Positions 43,430 to 52,114 are shown, numbered from the stretch's first letter. The stretch is DNA of 64,000 bases from Pseudooceanicola atlanticus (GCF_000768315.1 NZ_AQQX01000001.1:372001-436000), one strand, 5' to 3'. Numbers and translations: made by a program. The notes: a model not told the origin generated them from the letters alone.

Positions 43430-44452
43430 ATGGGCTATAGGATCGTCGTCGCGGGTGCCACGGGCAATGTGGGCCGCGAAATGCTGAATATCCTCGCGGA
43501 GCGGGAATTTCCCGTCGATGAGATTGCAGTGCTGGCTTCGCGCCGGTCGCTGGGGACCGAGGTCACATTCGGCGACAAGACCCTCAAGACCCAGGACCTG
43601 GACACTTTCGACTTCACCGGATGGGACATCGCCCTGTTCGCCGTCGGCTCCGGCCCGACGAAGGAATACGCGCCCAAGGCTGCTGCGGCTGGCTGTGTCG
43701 TGATCGACAACTCCTCGCTCTACCGCTACGACCCGGACGTTCCGCTGGTCGTGCCGGAATGCAACCCGGAGGCCGTCGACGGGTATTCCAAGAAGAACAT
43801 CATCGCGAACCCGAACTGTTCGACCGCGCAGATGGTCGTGGCGCTTAAGCCGCTGCATGACCGCGCCAAGATCAAGCGCGTCGTGGTTTCGACCTACCAG
43901 GCCGTTTCCGGCTCGGGCAAGGACGCCATCGACGAGCTCTGGGACCAGACCAAGTCGATCTACAACCCGACCGACGATTACGAGGCGAAGGTCTATCCCA
44001 AGCAGATCGCCTTCAACGTGATCCCGCATATCGACGTCTTCATGGATTCCGGTGACACCAAGGAAGAATGGAAGATGGTCACCGAGACCAAGAAGATCCT
44101 CGACCCGTCGATCAAGGTCACCGCGACCTGCGTGCGCGTGCCGGTCTTCGTCGGCCATTCGGAATCGATCAATATCGAATTCGAGGACTTCCTCGACGAG
44201 GACGAGGCCCGCGACATCCTGCGCGAGGCGCCGGGCATCATGGTAATCGACAAGCGCGAGGACGGTGGCTACGTCACCCCGATCGAATGCGTCGGCGACT
44301 TCGCCACCTTCATCAGCCGCCTGCGCCAGGACGTGACGATCGAAAACGGCCTGAACATGTGGTGCGTGTCGGACAACCTGCGCAAGGGCGCGGCCCTGAA
44401 CGCCGTGCAGATCGCCGAGACGCTGGGCAAGCGGGTCCTGAAGAAGGGTTAA
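43430..44452 (+). CDS. asd: Aspartate-semialdehyde dehydrogenase
   Basis: Reduces aspartyl phosphate to aspartate semialdehyde, the common step to lysine/diaminopimelate, threonine and methionine. The 340-residue protein has the NADP-binding start YRIVVAGATGNVGREML, the active-site Cys130 in NPNCSTAQMVVAL and the segment STYQAVSGSGKDAIDEL. AAAGGAG precedes the start at 43430; the frame is open 20 codons earlier. A terminator hairpin follows, which lies inside the end of the convergent gene. Confidence 0.96.
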   Translation: MGYRIVVAGATGNVGREMLNILAEREFPVDEIAVLASRRSLGTEVTFGDKTLKTQDLDTFDFTGWDIALFAVGSGPTKEYAPKAAAAGCVVIDNSSLYRYDPDVPLVVPECNPEAVDGYSKKNIIANPNCSTAQMVVALKPLHDRAKIKRVVVSTYQAVSGSGKDAIDELWDQTKSIYNPTDDYEAKVYPKQIAFNVIPHIDVFMDSGDTKEEWKMVTETKKILDPSIKVTATCVRVPVFVGHSESINIEFEDFLDEDEARDILREAPGIMVIDKREDGGYVTPIECVGDFATFISRLRQDVTIENGLNMWCVSDNLRKGAALNAVQIAETLGKRVLKKG

Positions 44453-44931
44453 GCGCTCGCTGAGACCTTGAGGGTTCTCAAGACGGGCGGTCGGTGTGGG
44501 CCGCCCGTTTTCTTTGGGGATTCCGTTGCGCTGTCCGCCACCTGGACCGGGTGCTGGAAGCGGCTTTGTAACAGGTCTGCGCTGAAACCGGCATCGGCGG
44601 CTGGGCAGATCGGTTCCCTGCGAGGCCAGCGGTACAGGGTCATCGTTCCGTGATCCATCTGCAGTTCGAATCCCTTGAGCCGTAGACGATCCTGCAGATC
44701 GGTCCAGTCGCTAGCATCCGAAAAGACGGCAGCGAGTACCGACTGCACAGGCGCGGAGAGCCGTTCTTTGCTTAGGGGCGGGATGGCACGGGCCGGTCTT
44801 GACAGGTGCAATTCCCGATCGATCGTGTCCCGCAGAAGCTGGCCCACTGTCACATCGCGCTCGGCCGCCATCTGATTGAGCGCCCGGATCCTATCGGGCG
44901 GTAATTTGAGCGTTAATTCAGTAAGTTCCAT
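44449..44931 (-). CDS. Ribbon-helix-helix-like protein of unknown function
   Basis: A 160-residue protein. The first 45 residues (MELTELTLKLPPDRIRALNQ, then MAAERDVTVGQLLRDTIDREL) look like a ribbon-helix-helix DNA-binding domain. The centre (SVLAAVFSDASDWTDLQDRL, then RLKGFELQ and a MTLYRW strand) resembles a small domain found near the C-terminus of some mobilisation relaxases. That resemblance is from memory and weak. The last 25 residues are basic and low in structure, and are encoded across the asd terminator. The stop overlaps the asd end by four bases. It may be a small DNA-binding regulator. Confidence 0.7.
   Translation of the reverse strand: MELTELTLKLPPDRIRALNQMAAERDVTVGQLLRDTIDRELHLSRPARAIPPLSKERLSAPVQSVLAAVFSDASDWTDLQDRLRLKGFELQMDHGTMTLYRWPRREPICPAADAGFSADLLQSRFQHPVQVADSATESPKKTGGPHRPPVLRTLKVSASA
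44483..44515 (+). terminator. Terminator of asd inside the convergent gene
   Basis: ACGGGCGG (44483-44490) pairs perfectly with CCGCCCGT (44501-44508) across a ten-base loop, followed by TTTCTTT. It lies 30 bases after the asd stop but within the reading frame of the minus-strand gene, encoding its C-terminal tail. Confidence 0.75.
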
Positions 44932-45078
44932 ACCCTAACTATTCACTACTTAAGGTTAACGAAGGGTTATCGTAGCCCTGCCGATTTTCGCCCAGCCGGG
45001 GGGATGACGGGACATGTCACTTGGCCCCCCGACGGGGATGGGCCAGAGTTCGCGCAAAGTCTTTACCATGAGGTTGCC

Positions 45079-46710
45079 ATGCGTTCGTCCCTTCTTGCCC
45101 TGTCCCTGCTGGCCATACCGGCCGCGCTCTGGGCCGATGACCTGCCCGTCGACAGCGAGGTGACGTCGGTCACCGTGTTTCCCCAGGGCGCCACGCTGAC
45201 GCGGGAGGGGGATTTCGCCGTACCGGCGGGGCAGCATCAGCTGATCCTGACGGACATGCCGCTGATCGACCCGGCCAGCCTGCGCCTGTCCGCGCCCGGC
45301 CTGACCATCGGTGCGATCCGCTATCGTGACGATTTCACCCCGCCGCGCACGCCCGAGGTCAACGCCGCCATCGAAGCCGCCGAGGCCGAGGTCGAGCGGC
45401 TGGAACGCGCCGTCGAGGTGGCCCGGGATGCCGTGGCCTCGATCCGGATCGAGGCAGAGGCGGCGCGGTCCCGCATCGCCTTCCTCGACAAGATCGGGGA
45501 TTCGGACGGGCTGGCCGATGCCGATCCGCAGGCCCTGCGTGACCTCGCGCAGATGATCGGAGAGGTCGGTCTGACCGCCCGCCGCGACGCCCAGGCCGCC
45601 GAAACCCGCGCCCGCGCGGCCGAGCGCGACGTCGAGGCCGCCGTCGAAGCCCTGGCCGAAGCCAAGCTGGCGCTGAAGGCGCTGGATACCGAGGCAGAGG
45701 AACGCGCCTACCTGGCTGTCGACGTGCGCGCCGCTGAGGCCATCGAAGGGGTGCTGAGCCTGACCTACATGACCGAGGATGCCGCGTGGCGGCCCACCTA
45801 TGATGTGCGCCTAACCACCGGCGACGCCGCCGGGATGGAGATCGACCGGGGCGCCTATATCCAGCAAGACACGGGCGAAAACTGGACCAACGTGGCCCTG
45901 ACCCTGTCGACGGTGCGTCCCGCCGAACAGGGCGAACCCGGCGAGGTCTGGCCCTGGCTGCGCCGTATCTTCGACAAGGAACCCCCGCGGCCCAGCATGC
46001 TGAGCAAGGAACGGTTCTCTGCGGATGCGGCGGCGCCGATGGCGGAACCCAGCATCGTGGCCGAAGAGGTGCAGGCCGGGGCTTCTTTCGACGGGCTGTC
46101 GGTCACCTACAGCTATCCACACAGCGTCAGCGTGGCCAACCGGGCCGATGCGGTGAAGATTGCCCTTGGCACGCTGGAGCTGGACCCCGAGATCTACGCC
46201 CAGGCCATTCCGCTGGCCGACCGCACCGCCTATCTGACCGCCGGGTTCACCAACAATTCCGGAGAGCTGATCCTGGGCACGGACCGCGCGCAATTCTACC
46301 TCGACGGTACCTTCGTCGGGCAGCGCTATATGGACCTGATCGCCGAAGGGGACGAGGCAGAGCTGTCCTTTGGCCCGATCGAGGGGCTGCGCCTGGAACG
46401 CATCGTGCAGGATCGGCAGCAGGGCGACCGCGGTGTCATCACCCGCTCCAACCAGGAGGTCGAGCAGGTCGAGATCACGCTGCGCAACCTGACGGGCCGG
46501 GACTGGGACGTGCGGATGCGCGACCGGGTGCCCTATTCGGAACAGGAAGATCTTGAGATCACGTGGCAATCCAGCCCGATGCCGACAGAGGAAAACGTCG
46601 ATGGCAAGCGTGGGGTGCTGGAATGGCGCTTCGACATGGCGCCGGGGGCGGAACAGCAGGTGACCCTGTCGCACACACTGAAATGGCCAGAAGACAAGGT
46701 GCTGCGTTAA
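45079..46710 (+). CDS. DUF4139 (MuiA-like) envelope protein
   Basis: A 543-residue secreted protein. A signal peptide (1-19, LLALSLLAIPAALWA) precedes an N-terminal DUF4140 domain (VTVFPQGATLTREGD), a coiled coil at about 95-215 rich in Ala/Glu/Arg, and a DUF4139 beta domain (from about 225, with LTYMTEDAAWRPTYDVRLTT and WTNVALTLSTVRP). The family is sometimes called mucoidy inhibitor A; its role is unknown. The start at 45079 is chosen for the signal peptide; the ribosome-binding sequence is weak and the frame opens 25 codons earlier. Confidence 0.88.
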   Translation: MRSSLLALSLLAIPAALWADDLPVDSEVTSVTVFPQGATLTREGDFAVPAGQHQLILTDMPLIDPASLRLSAPGLTIGAIRYRDDFTPPRTPEVNAAIEAAEAEVERLERAVEVARDAVASIRIEAEAARSRIAFLDKIGDSDGLADADPQALRDLAQMIGEVGLTARRDAQAAETRARAAERDVEAAVEALAEAKLALKALDTEAEERAYLAVDVRAAEAIEGVLSLTYMTEDAAWRPTYDVRLTTGDAAGMEIDRGAYIQQDTGENWTNVALTLSTVRPAEQGEPGEVWPWLRRIFDKEPPRPSMLSKERFSADAAAPMAEPSIVAEEVQAGASFDGLSVTYSYPHSVSVANRADAVKIALGTLELDPEIYAQAIPLADRTAYLTAGFTNNSGELILGTDRAQFYLDGTFVGQRYMDLIAEGDEAELSFGPIEGLRLERIVQDRQQGDRGVITRSNQEVEQVEITLRNLTGRDWDVRMRDRVPYSEQEDLEITWQSSPMPTEENVDGKRGVLEWRFDMAPGAEQQVTLSHTLKWPEDKVLR

Positions 46711-46721
46711 GGCAGCATGGC

Positions 46722-46745
46722 CCGGCCCCGTCGGAACGGGGCCGG
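46722..46745. terminator. Bidirectional hairpin between convergent genes
   Basis: CCGGCCCCGT (46722-46731) pairs perfectly with ACGGGGCCGG (46736-46745) around loop CGGA. It fills the 46-base gap between the DUF4139 gene and the convergent carbonic anhydrase gene. T tracts are poor on both sides. Confidence 0.55.
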
Positions 46746-46756
46746 CACCGTATCTA

Positions 46757-47407
46757 TCAGATCGGCTTGAACGCCTTTTCGCTGGGCAGGTACTGTTCCA
46801 GCTGGCCTTCGCCGATGTCGTTCCACAGGCCGTGCAGGCTCAGATCGCCCTTCTTCACCGCTTCGTCGACGAAGGGGAAGGTCATCAGGTTCTGGAGAGA
46901 GGTCAGAACGGCCTCTTTTTCCAGCGCGCGAACGCGAGTGGTTTCGTCCTCGATGTCCTTCACGCGCTCGTAGCCGGGGCGCAGGATGTCCATCCAGCGA
47001 CCGACAAAGCTGGATTTCTCCTCCAGTTCGGGGGCGTGGCCGGAACACATGTCATGGCAGCCGCGCACGCCGCCGCAATTGGAATGGCCGACGATGACGA
47101 TATGGGCGACCTTCAGGGCCGTGACCGCATATTCCACGGCAGCCGAGGTGCCGTGCTGGTTCCCGTCGGGCTCGTAGGGCGGGACGAGGTTGGCAATGTT
47201 GCGGTGGATGAAGAATTCGCCCTGGTCGGCGCCGAAGATCGCGGTCACGTGGACCCGGCTGTCGCAGCAGGAGATGACCATGGCGCGCGGACGCTGGCCT
47301 TCATCGGCAAGTCGTTTGTACCAGGCATGGTTCTCGGAAAACGTCGTGGCTTGCCAGCCGTGGAATCGCTGAACGAGGTAGCTTGGCAGAGGCTTGGCGT
47401 TATGCAT
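46757..47407 (-). CDS. Beta-class carbonic anhydrase
   Basis: Zinc enzyme interconverting carbon dioxide and bicarbonate, 216 residues, cytoplasmic. Zinc ligands are Cys47, His108 and Cys111 in SCCDSRV and GHSNCGG, with the Asp49/Arg51 dyad. The start at 47407 has AAAGGA seven bases upstream; the long upstream extension of the frame is a shadow of the gene on the other strand. Bicarbonate supply for carboxylases is the usual role. It is divergent from the Hpt-like gene. Confidence 0.94.
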   Translation of the reverse strand: MHNAKPLPSYLVQRFHGWQATTFSENHAWYKRLADEGQRPRAMVISCCDSRVHVTAIFGADQGEFFIHRNIANLVPPYEPDGNQHGTSAAVEYAVTALKVAHIVIVGHSNCGGVRGCHDMCSGHAPELEEKSSFVGRWMDILRPGYERVKDIEDETTRVRALEKEAVLTSLQNLMTFPFVDEAVKKGDLSLHGLWNDIGEGQLEQYLPSEKAFKPI

Positions 47408-47591
47408 CTGATATCCTTTCCATTTCCGAGTTTCGCGCCTGACGCGCCGTTCGCGTTTCCAGCCTATATAGCGCAGCAGACCCCGCATTGAAGCGAATTT
47501 GAGCCGAATCCGAGTGAGTAATCCCTTGTGGCGCAAGGATTTGGGAAGATCTCCGGGTGCAAAACCGCCTGTGTGGGATTTTGAACTGAGG

Positions 47592-47981
47592 GTGAGTAAC
47601 TTGGAACACGTCAGGGTTTTGTCGCAGGATGAACCTGTGCGGCTGGATCCCGACCGACTGCAAGAGCTGTACAAACAGCTTGGTGAAGCCGGTGCAGAGG
47701 ATGTCGTTTGCCGCGCGATGGAAGAATTGGCCGTGCGCCTGTCGCATACGGAACGATTGTTCCGCCAGCACAAGCTGGTCGAAATGCGAAAGGCCGCGCG
47801 GTCGTTGACCGGGATCGCGGATCAGATCGGCATGAACGACCTGTCGCGTGTTGCCGGCGACGTGACCCGTTGCATCGACGCGCGGGACGCGGTGGCGCTG
47901 GCCGCGACCTTGTCGCGCCTGCTGCGGATCGGGGAACGGTCGCTGACCGCGATCTGGGACATGCAGGACGTACCCGTCTGA
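47592..47981 (+). CDS. Degenerate Hpt-like protein without the phospho-acceptor histidine
   Basis: A 129-residue all-helical protein. Residues 69-88 (ARSLTGIADQIGMNDLSRVA) align well with the Hpt signature A-H-x-L-K-G-x-A-x-x-x-G-x-x-x-L, but the phospho-acceptor His is Arg70 and the Lys is Thr73. It therefore cannot relay phosphate by the normal mechanism and may act as a scaffold or inhibitor. The start is taken as GTG 47592 (VSNLEHVRVLSQDEP) next to GAGG; the frame opens at 47499 with a basic extension that looks unconserved. It stands alone between carbonic anhydrase and an aminopeptidase. Confidence 0.7.
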   Translation: MSNLEHVRVLSQDEPVRLDPDRLQELYKQLGEAGAEDVVCRAMEELAVRLSHTERLFRQHKLVEMRKAARSLTGIADQIGMNDLSRVAGDVTRCIDARDAVALAATLSRLLRIGERSLTAIWDMQDVPV

Positions 47982-48089
47982 CACATCATCCGATCTGACA
48001 CGGACAGGCATGGGCGGATGCGCGCGTTAAGCGCTTGCAGCGCCCAATGAAGGGGATAGGCTCTGCCGGCATCAGCCAAGGAGACGACC

Positions 48090-49475
48090 ATGCCCCTGAC
48101 CTTCGCCCGCAATCCGGAAAAGCCCCTGCCGTTGCACGTTCTGGGGCCGGACACGCTGGATCGCTGGATCACGGATCAGGCGAGCAACGTGGCGACCTGG
48201 GTCAAGGCGTCTGGCTTTGGCGGCGGGATCGGGGAAACCCTGCTGATCTCGGACGGCAATGGCGCACCCAAGATGGCGCTGGCCGGGCACGGCACCGCCG
48301 CGCAGCGGGCGCGCGGGCGTTTTGCGCTGGCCGCCGCCGCCATGGCCCTGCCCGAGGGCTCCTATGAGCTTGCCGGCGACTTGTCCGGTATCGCGCTGGA
48401 GGAAGAGGTGCTTGGCTGGCTGCTGGCGGGCTACGCCTTCGACCGCTACCGCACGCAGCCCGCGGCGCGCGCGCAACTGGTCGCACCAGAGGGCATCGAC
48501 GCCACGCGGATCGAGGCGATCGCGGCCGGGGAAGCGCTGACCCGCGACCTCATCAACACGCCCGCCAGCGACATGGGCCCCGAAGAGCTTGAGGACGCCG
48601 CGGCGGGCCTGGCGACGGAATTCGGCGCGACCTGCGACGTGATCCGGGGCGATGACCTGTTGAGCCGCAACTTCCCCATGATCCACGCGGTTGGCCGTGC
48701 CTCGCCCCGTGCGCCGCGCCTGATCGAACTGGGCTGGGGCGAAACCGGGCCGAAACTGACCCTGGTGGGCAAGGGCGTCTGTTTCGACACGGGCGGCCTG
48801 GATATCAAGCCGGCTGCGTCGATGGGCCTGATGAAGAAGGATATGGGCGGGTCCGCCGCCGTTCTGGGCTTGGCCCGTATGATCATGGCGCTGGACCTGC
48901 CGGTGCAGTTGCGCGTGCTGATCCCGGCCGTGGAAAACGCCGTGTCGGGCAATGCCTTCCGCCCGCAGGACATCCTGACCGCGCGCAACGGCATGACGGT
49001 CGAGATCAACAATACCGATGCCGAGGGACGGCTGGTCCTGGCCGATGCGCTGGCCTACGGGGCCGAGGGCGGGCCCGACCTGATGCTGTCCATGGCGACG
49101 CTGACCGGCGCGGCGCGGGTGGCCGTGGGTCCCGATATCGCGCCGTTCTTCAGCGACGATGACGCGGTCGCCGACGCGATTGCACGGGCCGGCGGCAAGG
49201 TCGCCGACCCGGTCTGGCGCCTGCCGTTCCACGCTCCCTACGAGCCCATGATCGAGCCGGGCATCGCCGATCTGGACAACGCGCCCAAGGGCGGGTTTGC
49301 CGGGTCGATCACCGCGGCGCTTTTCCTGCGCCGCTTTGCAGGAACGACATCGCGCTACACCCATTTCGACATCTATGGATGGCAACCCGCCGCCGCGCCC
49401 GCCCGCCCGAAAGGCGGGGTGGGGCAGGGCGCCCGTGCCGTCCTCGAGGCGCTGCCGGAGCTTCTGGGCCTGTGA
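48090..49475 (+). CDS. M17 family leucyl aminopeptidase
   Basis: Cytosolic two-metal aminopeptidase of 461 residues. The M17 signatures are KGVCFDTGGLDIKP, MKKDMGGSAAVLG and the family fingerprint NNTDAEGRLVLADAL. The N-terminal domain (1-150) is more variable. CAAGGAGA precedes the start. The stop overlaps the start of an NlpC/P60 gene in GTGA, so the two products are coupled and may act together on peptides, perhaps from cell-wall turnover. Confidence 0.93.
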   Translation: MPLTFARNPEKPLPLHVLGPDTLDRWITDQASNVATWVKASGFGGGIGETLLISDGNGAPKMALAGHGTAAQRARGRFALAAAAMALPEGSYELAGDLSGIALEEEVLGWLLAGYAFDRYRTQPAARAQLVAPEGIDATRIEAIAAGEALTRDLINTPASDMGPEELEDAAAGLATEFGATCDVIRGDDLLSRNFPMIHAVGRASPRAPRLIELGWGETGPKLTLVGKGVCFDTGGLDIKPAASMGLMKKDMGGSAAVLGLARMIMALDLPVQLRVLIPAVENAVSGNAFRPQDILTARNGMTVEINNTDAEGRLVLADALAYGAEGGPDLMLSMATLTGAARVAVGPDIAPFFSDDDAVADAIARAGGKVADPVWRLPFHAPYEPMIEPGIADLDNAPKGGFAGSITAALFLRRFAGTTSRYTHFDIYGWQPAAAPARPKGGVGQGARAVLEALPELLGL

Positions 49476-50350
49476 CCGACCGCCGATCGCTCAGGTCCAA
49501 CGGGCGGGTCGCGGACCGGTCGCTGAAGGGTCAGGTCGAGGCCGAAAGCTTTGTCGAGCCGCAGCGCCATCGCGTCCGCTGGCCGGTCGCCGCGATCTAT
49601 GCCGGGTCGACGGGCGTCAACAAGGACCGGGAACTGGCATTCGGCGAAGGGTTCGAGGTTCTGGGCACCGAGGGCACGCGCCTGTTCGGCTACGCCACGC
49701 GCGACGGCTATGTCGGTTATGTGGACCGCGATGCTCTGGCGCCCTATTCGCTGGTGCCGACACACCGGGTGATCGCCCCGACCTACTGGCATTCGGAACC
49801 GCGCTTGAAGTGCGGGTACGAGCCGACCCCCATGCCGATCGGCGCCCGCGTGGCCGTGGCGACGACGCATCGCGATCATTGCGACTGGGCCGAGATCGAC
49901 CTGCCCGCCGCCGATACGGAGGATACGGGCAGCGCGGTCTACGTACCGATGCCGCACCTGATGCCGCTGGATCCGCTGGCCACCGACCCGGTGACAGAGG
50001 CGGAGCGCTACCTTGGCGTGCCCTACCTCTGGGCCGGGAATAGCGGCTTCGGCATCGATTGTTCGGGGCTGGTCCAGGCGGCCTGCCTGGCCTGCGGGAT
50101 CGCCTGTCCGGGCGACAGCGACCAGCAAGCCACGGAGCTGGGTGTGGCATTGCCCGAGGACGCCCCCCTGCAACGCAACGACCTGATCTTCTGGAAAAGG
50201 CACGTGGCCTGGGTGGTTGGCGATGGCCGCATCCTCCATGCCAATGCGCGGGACATGGCCGTGGCCTACGAGGATATGAAGGCCGCCATCGACAGGATCG
50301 CGGTCAGCGACGGGCCGGTCACGGGGCAGCGGCGTCTGGCTCTGGGCTAG
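49472..50350 (+). CDS. NlpC/P60 family peptidase with SH3-like domain
   Basis: A 292-residue protein with one or two bacterial SH3-like domains (about 35-165) and a C-terminal NlpC/P60 cysteine peptidase domain. Catalytic residues are Cys197 (GIDCSGLVQAA), His244 (HVAWVVGDG) and a polar third residue, probably His256. Such enzymes cut D-Glu-diaminopimelate bonds of wall peptides. No signal peptide is visible, so it is probably cytoplasmic and acts on recycled muropeptides. The GTG start at 49472 overlaps the aminopeptidase stop. Confidence 0.88.
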   Translation: MTDRRSLRSNGRVADRSLKGQVEAESFVEPQRHRVRWPVAAIYAGSTGVNKDRELAFGEGFEVLGTEGTRLFGYATRDGYVGYVDRDALAPYSLVPTHRVIAPTYWHSEPRLKCGYEPTPMPIGARVAVATTHRDHCDWAEIDLPAADTEDTGSAVYVPMPHLMPLDPLATDPVTEAERYLGVPYLWAGNSGFGIDCSGLVQAACLACGIACPGDSDQQATELGVALPEDAPLQRNDLIFWKRHVAWVVGDGRILHANARDMAVAYEDMKAAIDRIAVSDGPVTGQRRLALG

Positions 50351-50356
50351 GCGCGG

Positions 50357-50695
50357 TCACTCGACCGCGCGGATCAGCTTGCGTTCCAGCACGCGCAGCA
50401 CCGTCTTGAGGTCGCCGCCGCGCTTCAGGATCTGGCCGTCCATCCCGACGACCGAATACATGCCCTGTTTCATCCGCAGCTTGGGTCGCTTCTCGATCCG
50501 GTAGAGCGGGTTTTCCGCCGTCCGCCGGAAGACCGAAAAGACCGCCATGTCCGACAGCGAGGAAATCCCGTAATCGCGCCATTCGCCCGCCGCGACCATG
50601 CGACCATAGAGCGACAGGATCACGTTCAGCTCTGTCCTGTGGAAAGAGACGCGCTCCGGCGCCGAGGAAAACGGGGTGGGGGTGTGAACCGTCAT
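50357..50695 (-). CDS. DUF2794 protein
   Basis: A 112-residue protein of the alphaproteobacterial DUF2794 family. The core has VSFHRTELNVILSLYGRMVA, then GEWRDYGISSLSDMAVFSVF and PKLRMKQGMYSVVG. No function is known. No signal peptide or membrane helix is seen. It ends six bases from the convergent NlpC/P60 stop and is divergent from the thiolase gene. Confidence 0.85.
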   Translation of the reverse strand: MTVHTPTPFSSAPERVSFHRTELNVILSLYGRMVAAGEWRDYGISSLSDMAVFSVFRRTAENPLYRIEKRPKLRMKQGMYSVVGMDGQILKRGGDLKTVLRVLERKLIRAVE

Positions 50696-50811
50696 GATCT
50701 CAGCCTGTGCCTCTTTCGCCGTGAAATCAAGGATCTTGATCGGCGGCCATGCGTCCGGTGCAACCGCATGGCGGAATTGCCTTCCAAGTTCGCTTGACCC
50801 CCCGGTTAGTA

Positions 50812-50830
50812 TTGCGCAATTTGCGCGCAA
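50812..50830. promoter_or_regulatory. Paired palindromes upstream of the thiolase gene
   Basis: TTGCGCAA (50812-50819) and TTGCGCGCAA (50821-50830) are two palindromes one base apart, ending 21 bases before the thiolase start. They resemble the repeated TTTGCAAA-type sites of short-chain acyl-CoA-responsive regulators in related bacteria. That comparison is from memory, so the regulator is a guess. Confidence 0.5.
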
Positions 50831-50851
50831 CTTGATCAAGGAGGACATCAG

Positions 50852-52045
50852 ATGACCGAGGCTTTTCTGTGCGACGGGTTGCGGACGCCGATCGGGCGCT
50901 ATGGCGGAAGCCTCGCTTCGGTGCGCACCGATGACATGCTGGCCCACGTGATGCGCGAACTGGTCGGCAAATATGCCGGGCTGCGCGTCGACGAGGTCAT
51001 GATGGGCTGTGCCAACCAGGCCGGTGAAGACAACCGCAACGTGGCCCGCATGGCGGCGCTGCTGGCAGGTCTGGGCGAGGACGTGCCGGGCATGACGATC
51101 AACCGCCTCTGCGGGTCCGGTCTGGATGCCGTGGGCACCGCCGCCCGCGCGGTGAAGACCGGCGAGGCCGAGATCGTGATCGCGGGCGGGGTCGAGTCGA
51201 TGTCGCGCGCACCGCTGGTCATGCCGAAGGCCGACAGCGCGTTTTCCCGCAAGGCCGAGATCTACGACACGACCATCGGCTGGCGCTTCGTCAACAAGGC
51301 GATGCACAAGCATTTCGGCACCGATTCCATGCCCGAGACGGCTGAAAACGTGGCCGAGCAATTCCAGATCGGCCGCGAAGATCAGGATGCCTTTGCCCTG
51401 CGGTCGCAGGATCGTGCGGCGGCCGCGATCAGCTCTGGCCGCATGGCCGAGGAAATCGCGCCGGTCACCATTCCGCAGCGCAAGGGCGACGCGATCGTGG
51501 TGGATACCGATGAACATCCCCGCGCCACGACGATGGAAAAGCTGGGCAAGTTGCCCGCGCCGTTCCGCGAGGGCGGGTCGGTGACGGCCGGCAATGCATC
51601 GGGTGTGAATGACGGGGCGTGCGCCGTGATCGTCGCCTCTGCTGCCGCGGTCGAGAAATACGGCCTCAAGCCGCTGGCGCGCATCACCGCGATGACCACT
51701 GCCGGCGTGCCGCCACGGATCATGGGCATCGGCCCGGCTCCGGCGACGGAAAAGCTGATGGCGATGACCGGCACCTCGATCGGCGACATCGACCTGATCG
51801 AGCTGAACGAGGCTTTCGCCGCGCAGGGCCTGGCCGTGACCCGTCAGCTGGGCCTGCCCGACGATGCGGATCACGTGAACCCCAATGGCGGCGCGATTGC
51901 GCTTGGCCACCCGCTGGGCATGTCCGGCGCGCGTCTTGCGCTGACCGCCGGTATCTCCATGGGGCACATGGGGGCAAAGCGCGCCGTCTGCACCATGTGC
52001 ATCGGCGTGGGGCAGGGCATCGCCCTGATGCTGGAAGCCGCCTGA
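50852..52045 (+). CDS. pcaF: Acetyl-CoA acyltransferase, PcaF/3-oxoadipyl-CoA thiolase type
   Basis: A degradative thiolase of 397 residues. The nucleophile is the Cys in NRLCGSGLDAVGTA, the other active-site groups lie in GGAIALGHPLGMSGAR and CTMCIGVGQG. The segment IYDTTIGWRFVN and overall likeness point to 3-oxoadipyl-CoA thiolase (last step of the beta-ketoadipate pathway), but no other pca or paa gene is in the window, so a general 3-ketoacyl-CoA role is possible. A strong AAGGAGG precedes the start, and a terminator follows. Confidence 0.85.
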   Translation: MTEAFLCDGLRTPIGRYGGSLASVRTDDMLAHVMRELVGKYAGLRVDEVMMGCANQAGEDNRNVARMAALLAGLGEDVPGMTINRLCGSGLDAVGTAARAVKTGEAEIVIAGGVESMSRAPLVMPKADSAFSRKAEIYDTTIGWRFVNKAMHKHFGTDSMPETAENVAEQFQIGREDQDAFALRSQDRAAAAISSGRMAEEIAPVTIPQRKGDAIVVDTDEHPRATTMEKLGKLPAPFREGGSVTAGNASGVNDGACAVIVASAAAVEKYGLKPLARITAMTTAGVPPRIMGIGPAPATEKLMAMTGTSIGDIDLIELNEAFAAQGLAVTRQLGLPDDADHVNPNGGAIALGHPLGMSGARLALTAGISMGHMGAKRAVCTMCIGVGQGIALMLEAA

Positions 52046-52061
52046 TCGGCTGATATTAGAT

Positions 52062-52093
52062 GCGATCCCCGGGCCTGACCCGGGGATCGCTTT
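52062..52093 (+). terminator. Perfect 12-bp hairpin after the thiolase gene
   Basis: GCGATCCCCGGG (52062-52073) pairs perfectly with CCCGGGGATCGC (52079-52090) around loop CCTGA, followed by TTTCC. It can end the thiolase transcript before the convergent SDR gene. The core matches the palindrome after rpe at 30788-30807. Confidence 0.7.
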
Positions 52094-52114
52094 CCGCGCG
52101 CGGCCCGGATGGGC

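Noticed and set aside
50831-50840. CTTGATCAAG near the thiolase start as an FNR site
   Set aside because: The half-sites have no four-base spacer, and it overlaps the leader next to the Shine-Dalgarno sequence.
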